In this document: positions 13,240 through 24,400 of the stretch, in pieces
Layout: every line of letters starts with the position of its first letter
Numbering within the stretch: the stretch's first letter is position 1
Origin: Branchiostoma floridae
Lineage: Eukaryota > Chordata > Leptocardii > Amphioxiformes > Branchiostomatidae
DNA length: 64,000 nucleotides
Assembly (NCBI RefSeq): GCF_000003815.2
Contig: NC_049980.1
Location: 6,248,659 to 6,312,658 of the forward strand
Direction of reading: 5' to 3'
Notes under the pieces: generated by a model
The model's input: only the letters and a program-made list of their open reading frames with translations
What the model was told of the DNA's origin: nothing
Database searches by the model: none
Made by a program: the position numbers and the translations under genes

Positions 13240-13445
13240 TTGGCTTAGGTCACATTTCCAAACCGGGGCCCGGCCGTGAAGCTTTCGGAAGGGAAAAGGA
13301 TGATATAAAAGGCATCAATGTACAAAAAATGTCAACGTAAGATTCATGGGCATAATTAGTGTATATTTCTAGATATAAGTTTTAATTTTTCGTTTCTTTA
13401 ATAATCCCGGCCGGCCCCGGTTTGGAAATGTGACTTTAGCCTTAC
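13240..13445. mobile_element. MITE, CCGGCCGGGCCCC family (copy 2)
   Basis: The left end GGCTTAGGTCACATTTCCAA continues ACCGGGGCCCGGCCG; the right end is CCGGCCGGCCCCGGTTTGG then AAATGTGACTTTAGCC. The termini therefore pair over roughly 40 bp. It sits directly after a 19-base G homopolymer region (13199-13217). Confidence 0.8.
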
Positions 13446-14457
13446 AACGCCACTTGGTGTGATCAAAGTCCATATCAGTAGTGCTTTTTTAAATTTCGCT
13501 GTATTATGGGCCGAAATGCATGTAGGAACAACATTTAAACCATAACGTTACGAGGGCCTGAGCATGTAGCACAGTTTTTGAAATTTTCTTCTCGGAAAGC
13601 GAAGATCGAGGGTTCGACTGCCATCCATGTGAATTTTCTTTTATTCTTTTTTTTCTTTTTAAACACCCATTTAAGATACCCAACGCTGTCATTCTCTTCT
13701 TCATTCAGGTATTAGTAAAATTCATATTTCTTATGAGTTTACACAAAATATTTGATATAAAGAAATCACTGTTTGGGGCCTTAACCTTTGACACCTACCC
13801 ACAATTCCTGTCACTGCACATGCGTACTCGGAACGGTGAATGAGCTTATAGCGGGGAGTGCCAAATAGCTCAGCACGTTGTGTGTCTATTATACCGATAT
13901 GCAAAGGAGTTCACCACGGTACATCTCTGCCTGGCGCTAAGCAAATCACTGGCGATAATTTGGCGGGTGGGTTCTATAATTTCTTGCAGCGCCCCGGGGT
14001 AGGTTAATTACAGTCATCGGGACTTCAGACAGCGTCCAAAATGTGAGTTTAACGTAGAAGACATGGGGTGTCCAGTAAACCCACTATTATATGGGACGTT
14101 CCAATTTAGTAACATCTTTACAGTCAAACCTGGTCTCAGCAACCACCGAGAAAAAGTGGTTGCAGCAATTGGTTTGGTTGGTCGGATGCAAAAATAAGGG
14201 TACATCTGTAACGTTCTCACTATTCTTACAGAACTCCTCAATTGAAAATGAACGCTGCTAGGCTGGGTATGGGTACCGCTGCCAATCACTTTTTGGTTGT
14301 TAAGTGGGGTTGTGAATGCCCCCATGAGGCCCCCTAAAAGTGGTTGCTGGTTAAAATGGTTGGTTAGCAGGGACTAGGGTCTTAACTTTGCAAGAATAGA
14401 AGGGGGCAAACAGATGTCAGTTGGTTAAAATTCCAATTTGACCAGGTTGATATGTAT

Positions 14458-14560
14458 AACTTTATTGCACAACAAGTGTACGAGGTACAAAGTATGGCAT
14501 CTACATAACTACAGTTCTATAACTTAACTTATAAAGCAAGGCTTATCTAGTTAATACAGG
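14458..14560 (-). mobile_element. 3' tail of a non-LTR retroelement (minus strand, second copy)
   Basis: AACTTTATTGCACAACAAGT then GTACGAGGTACAAAGTATGG matches the 10048 copy and the plus-strand copy at 60250-60312. No coding part remains. Confidence 0.5.
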
Positions 14561-16109
14561 AGTTGTAGTAAGGGATAAGTTTATTTGAGGCTTTTACAAT
14601 CATTTGAGGAATTTCTAATGTGTAAACCTTCATTGATATATTTTCCTATATCTGCCATGCAGGGATAGTCACATGTCATGATGTCAATTTTTTAGTGGAA
14701 GTATTTTTGAACTGGTCCATGTTAAGAGGAAGTGCCTCACGAATATTCCATTCTCCCACGGGGGTGATTTTTTTTAATATACACTTTTGGAACTGTCCAT
14801 TTTTGCATGGGTTGGGAGATGGTTGAAATATGCTGTATTTGCTCGCAAATGCTCCCTGTCTAGTTTGGAGAAGATGCTCCATTGCCGCAGGGAAACTTTG
14901 TATTGACGTCAGAGAGACTTGCCTATGGTGACAATTGCTTGGAAGTAAAAGTCGTTACAGTTTGATATTAGATCAAAGAAATCCATGGCAACCAGAGATC
15001 AAATTGTCGCACCACATGGACTGGACATGTTTTTCATGATAGTAATGAGCTGTACAATTGGGTTTAGCTGCATCAAAATGATTTTTTTTGTTTTCAATTT
15101 GGGACACCCGGGTGGTTTGAGACTTGTGAGCGTCAATTGTTTAAAACTTGTATCGCATTGTAAGGCTATGGCATAAAGAAAATTCACAAAACTTTAGATT
15201 TTCTAGGGAGGTAGGAGATTTCAATTTCTTGTCGCAGTTCTATTCTTGTGTGTGCATACAGGCTCTTTCATACTTCCTAGTACAGAGTCCAGAGGTAGGC
15301 ATTGTCGGTAACATGTTACATTTTAGCGTTAGACTTCAGACTATAGTAGTTTCTTACTATATGCTGTTAACCATTCATTTGTCTTTTTTGTCTCTTGCAA
15401 TTAACCCTCAGGTCAAAAATTCTAACACTATATATTGTTTTGTATGTCTGAAGTGCAAGCTCCTGAGTCATAGACAAAAGACTTCTTGATAGATGTACTC
15501 AATGTATTCAATTTTCAAGGATCAGCTCAGTGTTCAATTTTTGCTTTGTTATTGATATTCGTGTGTTCTCACTATATATAACAGGCGCCTCCTGCAACAA
15601 ATCATGACACTGCAACATACATAGTACGTACATGTAGCGCTTATACAGGGCGCAGAGGACATGATATACTGTGTTATACCAGCGGCACGAACAACGTGGG
15701 AGTTACAGCGGTAAAGTCGTTCAGAACACAACATAAAACACAGGGAACGATGCTTATTTTACTGTCTCTTCCTCCTTCACTTTTACATGAGGGTGCATCC
15801 ACAAAATGAATAAAGGTAGTTAATGTACAACCCTATGATGAGATTGACAAAATCCAAGAGAGCTACAAGCGTGTAAGCATCGCTCTTCGGGGTCATATAA
15901 AGGACACTTGGCTGAGATGAATGCGGTGTAATTTTCCTCACTTATCTTTGGAGATAAGTACGTCTGACAGCTTGGATGAATCCGCTATCAGCGCTCGGTG
16001 GTATCGAAGCTATTTTCATATTTCCACACGAAAGGTGGCAGATGTAGATTTGAAAGTAATCTGTGAGGTACGGAGGGAGGGGGGTGCTGAGAGGAGGTGA
16101 CGTCCCAAC

Positions 16110-16328
16110 CTAAGGCTAACGTCATATCCCAAACTAGGGCCCGGTCGGGCTGTGTGTGGAAACGAAAAATATAAATGTATGCGTAAAAAAATATACACAA
16201 AAAATGCCCACGACTTCGTATTATTCTCTTTTTGTCTGGTGTAGTTTCGTATCAGACTTTTTGTTCCGAAAGCTGCCCGACAGAGCCCCGGTTTGGAAAT
16301 GTAGGTATCATGTGACATAAGCCTAAGT
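16110..16328. mobile_element. MITE, CCGGCCGGGCCCC family (copy 3)
   Basis: The left arm CCTAAGGCTAACGTCATATC, then CCAAACTAGGGCCCGGTCGGG, pairs with the right arm CTGCCCGACAGAGCCCCGG, then TTTGGAAATG and GTGACATAAGCCTAAG. AT-rich core with a run of A. Confidence 0.75.
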
Positions 16329-17283
16329 TGGTATCTCACTCGCTAACTCGCTAAATATCAAATTCGCTAACTGTCGCCAACATTCGTCAACTGTTCGCCT
16401 GAAATGACGATTTTCTTTATTGATTTAAAAAAAATCGCAATTGGCAAAATTTAGATGAATTTTGGCAACTAATTCTAATACATTTTAATCTTAATGTGTG
16501 TATCTCACTGGGTTGCGCCCATTGGCGGCTGTTTGCGAAAGACCTTCGCTTGCAGTCGCCAAAATTCGCCAATTGGTAGCCTGAAATAGCGAATTTTTGG
16601 AAACCAGAAAACTGCCATTGGCAAAATCTCGTAAATGGGTGTAAACTAGACGCGAACTAGTCATCAAAAACAGGCGCAATCACTGCAAATCTCAGACTCT
16701 TTGATTGAATTATATGCACGATATGAAAATATTACTTAAACGATACAAAAACAATGATCTGCTCTTTGTCTATGACGAAATTCGTTGAGCTATCCGTCAA
16801 ATTTTTATTATAATTAGTGGTCTTTCATCAGTCGCTTAGCGGTTGTACATCCTTTGGTGACAAGGGGGTGACTGACCTCTCTTCCGTTCTTTTCCTTTTC
16901 GTTTGATACCTTATAGGATACATTTATTATAATGATATAGTGTTTCTATGGGGCTTTCATGGGAGAGGGAAGGGATTAGGATTACGTTCAGTCATCGTCT
17001 GTACACGTCTAAAATAATGTCAGGCGGGTGCTGTGTTTTATAATATTCTCCCCGTGTGTATTCATGATCGTGTCATTTTACTGGGTGGGGAAGGGCGGAA
17101 TATCACCAGTGCCCATCTACAGCTGCCGGTGTCATGTCAAATTATTGCCACCTGCCAAATAATTGCCCCAACATTGCTTGGGTATTCCAAGTAAATCTGA
17201 GAAAAGTCCTCGAGCTCGTGGGGCGTGTTAATTTCCAAGCAGATGGATGGGGGGTTTTTGGAAGGAGGGGTCGCGCTTTGGAG

Positions 17284-17441
17284 GCTAACCCTAACTCTTA
17301 CCCTTGCTCTACACGTAACCTAACCTAACTCTAATCGTAACCCTAAGTCCCTAACTCAACCCTACCCTCGAACCTAACCAACCCAAACCTAACTCTATCC
17401 CTAAGCCAACCCTAGCCTAACCTAAATAAACCCCAACTTGA
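17284..17441 (+). repeat. Degenerate telomere-like CCTAA repeats
   Basis: About 158 nt built from imperfect CCCTAA, CCTAA and ACCCTAACT units on the + strand. The animal telomere C-strand unit is CCCTAA; here units are strongly mutated, suggesting an old interstitial telomeric tract or an unrelated satellite. Confidence 0.7.
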
Positions 17442-18264
17442 CCCAACATGAAAAGGGCGCCAAAACGCACTTAAAGGGAAAATAGGAGAAACGCGAAGTT
17501 TATTTGGTCATAAGAAAGTCTGTACGAGGAGTCAGCGAACGAGATTCCATTTGTAGAGAGAGCCAATATTTCCTTTATAGGCTGAACACTCGGCTATGCA
17601 CCGAGAAGGACTAGGGAAGAGTATTTTACGGTGAAGGGGGCTCTTAAAAATGTTATCTTCGTCCTTGGTGCGTGAATTGAACAATAAACAATCTTTTTAT
17701 CCATATTTTACACGGCGATTGGTGTCAGAGGTTACATCACTGTGTATGGAGGCAGCTCGCTAAAATGAAATTAAAACTGAAAACAAATTGCTGTTTTGTC
17801 ATGCTTTACTTTACCAGTAATTTGTGACATTGATTTATAGCATTTATGGCTTCGGCAGATTTTGAAGATTTGACATGAAATGTGTTTGTTGAATATTAAA
17901 AATTATGTAGCATTGATCCAATAAAATGCTGATTTACAAAGGTTCTGGAGTCCAGTGGGTCACAGTAGAAAATGCTCTCACTGCCACACAGCATTGTGTG
18001 AAACACACCGGCTTCGTGCATGATACAACCACCAAGTACACTTAAACTAGTGACCACCTCTACAAAAGAACCACCTGAGTTGAGTAGTGAAAATCGCATA
18101 GCGGACAAGTATAGGAATTTCGAATTGTGTGCCGGTTTCCAGCCTCAAGGGCACGTGCTCAGCCATCATTTTCACATAACGCGATAGTTTTTGTTGACTG
18201 AGAAGCCATTTTTGTTTTGTTTTACAAGTCCTTCGTTTCTAAGTAGTGAACTATTTTTTTGCAG

Positions 18265-18465
18265 ATCGCGGAGACGTACGCCTTCCTGCCGCGTGAGGCG
18301 GTGACGCGGTTCCTGATGTCGTGCCGGGAGTGCCAGAAGCGCATGCATCTCACAAACTCCGCCCAGGAGGATCACGTGACCACATCCAAGTCCTCACAGA
18401 TCAACTTCAACCTGCCAATCATGGAACAGGTGCTTCACCGGAAGGGCGAACAGGGCCAAGAGCAG
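18265..18465 (+). CDS. NOL4L: NOL4L exon 1 of those visible: [16 protein letters not shown] block
   Basis: 201 nt, 67 codons, phase 0 at both ends. The acceptor is a T-rich tract ending in TTTGCAG at 18264 and the donor is GTAAGG at 18466. The peptide begins [20 protein letters not shown], then RECQKRMHL, and later [15 protein letters not shown], matching the vertebrate [20 protein letters not shown] and IDYNMPI segments. There is no ATG at the start, and an apparent TTG start at 18259 lies inside the intron, so this is an internal exon of the long isoform. The preceding exon, expected to encode the conserved N-terminal block, was not found in 1-18264. A GC/GT microsatellite lies 57 nt downstream. 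The next exon is 27 kb away. Confidence 0.95.
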
Positions 18466-21400
18466 GTAAGGAGCATGGAGAGAGGGTTTGTTACATTCGC
18501 CAAGAAGGTTATGCTTTCGTTAGCGCGCGCGCGCGTGTGTGTATATGTGCGTCTGTGTGTGTGTGTGTGTGTGTGTCTGTGATAAGTCGATAATGCCTGG
18601 TTAGATAGTATTTGGTATATGGGTAGGTCTTGATGAGACCTTGAAATGATAACGTTTTGGGCCCTCTAGCGCCTTTCTATGGCACTGCCGCGGAACCTCC
18701 GGTTTTGATATCTCGTGTCCTGTACATGCCGTGAGCACGATTTTGGGTTGGTAAGCAGTTCTTGTGGTTGTAAAGAAGTGACGTAAAACGTTCCTCTGGC
18801 AGTTTTTAAACTGCAGGGGGCGTTAAAGTTATACCTTTGTAACAGGAAAAGTCAAGAGCGGATGACTGAATTGTGTGCTCTTTGGTCTTTAGGTAACTTT
18901 GATGAAAAAACGCGCAATAGTATGTTAATTGTGCGAATTAGGACTTAATTAGCATAATTAATGAGGACTTTTTCATAAGTGTGTTATATCTTTTCATTGA
19001 GGTCATGAAGGAAGAGCGAAAAGTCGGCCAAGATAGGTGAATTTCTAATAAATCCAGATACATATATTCCTAATAAAGCCGTAAACATATATATCTATAC
19101 ACAATACACACATAAAGTTACATTTAAAAAATGATGGATGGCCTATGGTCCTTGTCCATTATTTGCTCGTTCACAATCTCTTGATTTTTGTTGTGAGTAT
19201 TGATATCCGTAGATACCTTGCTTATAAATACACCGGATATATGTTACCCCGCGCGGATAAAGGTGAACTAACGCTCCTGGTTGCACTACAACTACTACTA
19301 CAACCTACAAGGTGATCCTGACTCAGTCCTGCTAGCCTCCACCAGGTCTTCCTGCGTGGGTACGGAGATCGTAGAATTCGCCAAAAAAGATCGGAAAATT
19401 GGCCAGAGGAGTCAGTCCACGCTTTCAATGTAGGTTCGTGTTTCCCCTACGCGGCCGACGAACTCCTCTGGTAGCAAAACTCCCCTGGCAAATTATTCTC
19501 CCCACAATAGCCAGCGTAGTCAGCGGCATGCTACAAGCTTCCCGGCATGTATTCCTTTACCGGTATCAGAACCTTCCCGGTTGAAAATCGCGAGTCGCCC
19601 TCCACCGTCACACCACACCCACAATCTACGCCAATGCCCACAGAGGCCGGTGAAGGAGGCTAGGTAGAGGCTACAATCCCGCAACAAGTCCCCGCACGTC
19701 GGCGCGCTCTGTGTGTGTATGATCGATTCCCCACACGTGCCCGCCTTCCTGCTGAATTGACTATTAATCACGCAGAGTTCCCGGCGAGGCTAAGGGGTCG
19801 TCCGGGGATTTGGCCGTGATTGAGTCTAATTTGGGATAATCTCATGACTGACTACACACACATCAGGGCCCGGGCCGGCCGCGCGGGGCTCAACACACGC
19901 TGCCTCGCGCCGCAGGGGAACGGTAGTACCGCTTAGCGCTGGAGCATAGGTGGCCGCCGTCATATCGTGTAGAGATGATGGGGAGCGTTATCATCTCAGT
20001 GTATGTCTGTGACCTCAATCGCTGGTAATCTTGTCACTCCATACATATGGATAAGAGGGTATCATCACACACGGAGTAATATTATGTTGTGTGGTAGTAG
20101 CGTCATCGGATGTCACTGTAGCTCAACTGGTTGCGTTCCCAGTTTTAGTTTTTTTTTTTTTTTTTTTGGTGGGTGCCAGTTGGTCGGTAGATTGGAGACC
20201 CTGGTTCAAATCCCGGGAAGGGCATCTTGGTTGGGGCAGCACTGGTCTTTCGGAAGGGACACAAAATGGGGGTCCTGTGTTCGGGATTTTTTGGTAAAAA
20301 TTTCAAACAATTTGACATTCGCAAAATGTCGCAAATGGGCGCGAACTGGGCGCAAACAAGACGCTTACAGCGGACATTGCTGCAAATCTCTTTTTGATTA
20401 ATCTTTAAGCATTGTACATTGGTTTTTGATTCAGTGGCAACATTACAAATCACAATACATGTATAAGGTATATGTCGGCATCTAATTGGGGGCTGAAAAT
20501 GAAGATGTGACATTTGGGTGCGTCCATTTTGCTTTTAGAGGTCATGTATTTGTACCGGTGTGTCGCACCCAAGTTTGATCGCAAGGGCAAATTGGTGATA
20601 CATGTAATTTGCAGCAATAATTTGTCGCCAACAGGCGTGGCACAATGAGATACCCACTCTAGAAGGTTCTGAATGCCAGTGGGGAAGAATAGAAAATGCT
20701 CTATCCGCCAAACAGCATAACGTATACAGGGCTCGAAATTCATTTTTGGGATTAGGTGCACTGGTGTACCCAGCTTAAAAGATTGCGTGCACAAAAAAAT
20801 TTTTGGGTGCACCGCTTAAATTTAAGTAGAATGTCAAAAAACCTAATAACAAAACTTAGTTACAAGCTATCAAATTCTTAAACAAGTAACATGACAGACA
20901 TTTTTATTACCTTTCTAACACTTAGATGTCAAGAATATGATGTATACTAGTATACTTGATATCTTTCCATACATAAACCTAAGAAAATATTTGGGTGCAC
21001 CCTGTGCACCCACTGAAAAAAATTGGGTGTACAGTTTAAATTTTGGGTGCACCTGGGTGCACATGCACCCAGTATTTCGAGCCCTGGTATAGCACAGTGG
21101 CTTTGTGCATAATACAACGACTTGAATTTAGTCAAAGCTGTACAAGCACAGACCTTTACACAAGGACCACGTGGCCAATATGGCCACCTTACAGATAACT
21201 TCCCATTGATACAAGCATTACGAATCCTGTCTATAGCGACCACCTATCCAGATTTTATTGATCCACTGAGTGGTCTTCTTGAGCAGTTTTTGATGCACAT
21301 ATACTTTGCAGTAGTAATAGTTACAGCCTCAGATCGTTTCTGCACACACACAGCATACCCGCAAGATGGCAGTATCAGGTATACCCCTGTTTCTCAACTT

Positions 21401-24400
21401 CAAGGGCATGCAACGTTTTCCTATACGTTAGATTGAAACGGAGGCGACGGAATCCGCACTCATACAGGTATTCGAAAATTTTGAAAATTTGTAAAGTTCA
21501 ATAAATTAAGATGGAAAACAACAAGAAGAAAACAAAAAATTCATATCTCCGTGGAATGTTTTAAATGTTTGTGAATTTAATTGCTGTTTTTTTTATTATT
21601 GTGAACTTATCGCTAATTCTGTCTGTGCGGGAACAACTTTGGAACCGGGCCAAGCCAACCTCGCATCCTGGCAGTCCTGGTACCCAATCTTCACCCTCGC
21701 ACCCTGTCACTCTACAATATCTAACCAACTACGGATAGATACTAGGGTAAACAAACACATAGACCGAAAGCAATACCTCCGCTTGTGTGGAGATAACAAT
21801 ATGGGCAAATACGGGAAATCTACCATTAGAGGGATACCAATAAAAGGCACCAAAATGACACTTGTTAAAAGAAAGTCATCTGGGATTCGTTGTCAGAAGT
21901 CAGTTCAGTTTGAAGTCCGCATTATGGGCAGTTTATGCACATCACTGCGTGTTTGCTAATTTTTCGTGAAATTTGTATTTCATGGAACCTTGGGTGGCGA
22001 AAAATTATTCCGAGCGCCCTATTGTAAGATTAGCCCCATCCCCCCCCCCCCCTTCAAGTCGATTATGCCAACCCAGCTGTTTGTCATCACTCGCCTGTGC
22101 ACGCTTGTCATTAATTACGCCTCTACAAAAATAGACAATTAACTTGAATATCACGCCTTTTAAACCGCCTTCGGGTCATTACGTCTGGGTGCATGTAATC
22201 ACTGAAATAGGCCGGCACAGAATGACTCCTTTGAACATGGGAGAAATGGGCGTAAATGGCCTGATTTTTCTTGAACAGGAGGGGGTCAGTACACGCGTGC
22301 GGACACGAAAGTAGGGCACATCGTGACATTTTGTGTCCGCTGGAACAGTGTTTGATGCAAAGTTCAAAGGAGGGACGGTAGATCCGTTGGATTCAGCCTA
22401 ACAGGTCTAGCCGTGATAGTATATATAAACGGTTACTTGTTTTTCACTCGTGAAAACGGGGCATTATTTCGTTTTTTTTGTGTGTGAAAGTTTTGTTTCT
22501 GTTGTCCCGGTTCAAAGGTGACAGCATGTGAGGCGGAAAATGGTGCAACTAGAGACATGAAGGATGGAAAGGCTGGTTTGGCTCGGTTCCAAAATCGGTG
22601 CGCAGACTCGGAGCGCAAACCCCACATCAAGACAGAAAAATGCATGGTCAGAATCAGCACGATAATGACTAAACTAAGAAATTTACATAAATCATTTTAT
22701 GGAGGTATAAGGTCGTTGATCTCCTTTTTTTTGTGTGAACTATTCTGGCTTAATGAAAGCTTCAAAAAGAACAGGGGATAAATTTTAAGTGGTACAGACA
22801 TTGACCAATCTTTGTACATCACTTGACTTCGACTTTGACTTTATTGACGATGAGACAAGTCATTACAAGGGTCTGCCTTGGCAGCTTTGGGCTGGTAGCG
22901 GCAACAGGTGTGGCACAGAATCTCACTGCAAGGAAGGGGGTGGAAAGAACATGTTTTTTTGGATTACATTCTTCTTCATTCTGGGCTGGCCTATTGATCA
23001 AGTTTGGTCATATGACACAATACATGAGCCATTAGAACAACAGAGATCAGCACAAAAAGAGCACCATAAAGACTGCGCAAGTGGGCAGTAAAACACGAGG
23101 AGAAAAGTCTAAATATATCTCAGGTAAAGAACTGACTGACAAGCCTATAACGTGTGGGCGGGTAGGGCTTAATCCAATCAGCACGTGGCCCGGCTCAACT
23201 TAGTAAAGAGTAGGGGACCTTCCCGGTGTGGGTGGATCAAATAAATCTGTCCGGATATGCAGATAGTACAAACCTGGTGCCTTGTGTCATAAAAAACGAA
23301 TCCTACATGTACAGAGTGAATGAACACATGTAAATCACGAAAAGTCTAAATATATCTCAGGTAAAGAATTGACTCACAGTCACATAGAGTATGGGCGGAT
23401 AGGGCTGAATCCAATCATCACGTGGCCCAGCTCAACATGTACAGAGTTCCCAAATTAGATACATGATAAGTTTATTTTGAAACTGAGTGTTGCCTTTGAA
23501 TTAAAAGCTAATGGACAATGAATCATCAAAAAGAGATTTGCAGCGATCGCGTCTGTTTGCGACTACTTCGCGTATAGTTTACGGCAATTCATGACATTTT
23601 TGCCATTCGCAATTCACCATTTTAGGCGATTAATTTGCGACTTGGTGGTGACTTTTTTTTTTTCAATCATTCTTTATTCCTTTTTGCAAAACAAACAACA
23701 AAAAGAAAGCATGGCAGCTACAAATATTTTAACAAAGCACATGTAAAAACCACGAAATAAAAGCAAAAACCAGTAACAACAGTTAACATTAGTCCTAAAC
23801 CCCTATGCCCATATTCATTCAACAATATTACTATACATTTATTTAAGATATGGTGCTAACAGAAAATAATTTATTTCAGTTCCCCCACTTCCCCCTGTGT
23901 TTATGCAGTTTGTCTTGCCGGATTGCTATGTTTTTTTCTAATTTATAAAAGTATGAAACATAGGATATGAAAGCAGACAAATTCAAAGAATGCTTACGAT
24001 TTTTGAAAACAAATATTTTGCCTAAAAGGAGGATAAGATTCGACAGAGGTGGTGACTGTTAGCGATTGTCTTTTACTGCCCAGTGAGGTGAACAGTTTAG
24101 CATGTACTCCAAGACAAAAAATGGTTCACCGGATGACACTCGAAGACAGAAGGAAATTGTCAAGACTTTGCATGACATCGATGTACACAATGACCTATAA
24201 ATTGGTGAACGTACCGACTGAATCCTAGTTCAAAAAAGAATAAGAAATAGTCATGCCTTCAAGTACCAGAGTTATCAACCTAGGATGTGTTCAACAATTC
24301 GTATTTTCTCCGAACTATTGTGAGGTGGAATTTATCATATGCGCAGTATGTTTATTACAGAATACAACATGTCACATTCTCTTTATCAGTAGTGGTAAAG

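Larger units (their letters stand above)
1..18264. other. Upstream intron or 5' flank, no recognisable exon
   Basis: I found no convincing coding exon here; open frames are short and lack family features. The region holds a 174-bp tandem array (76-600), CCGGCCGG-type MITEs (617-792, 13240-13445, 16110-16328), a hairpin (1771-1830), a SINE split by a MITE (4352-4735), a gap (5743-5842), a TTA-flanked MITE (6723-6972), and homopolymer G/C tracts at 3425-3438, 7981-7992 and 13199-13217. It also has a degenerate copy of the GGTACCGGTAC element near 10870-11150, minus-strand retroelement tails (10048, 14458), a hairpin at 12065-12140 and CCTAA-like repeats (17284-17441). The vertebrate gene has conserved N-terminal exons that should lie here or further upstream. 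Confidence 0.6.

Noticed and set aside
18259-18264. Apparent start (TTG) of an open frame at exon 1
   Set aside because: These bases are the end of the intron (TTGCAG); the frame continues an upstream exon and has no ATG.
21639-21959. 106-codon open frame
   Set aside because: No recognisable family, no splice context, composition like the surrounding intron.
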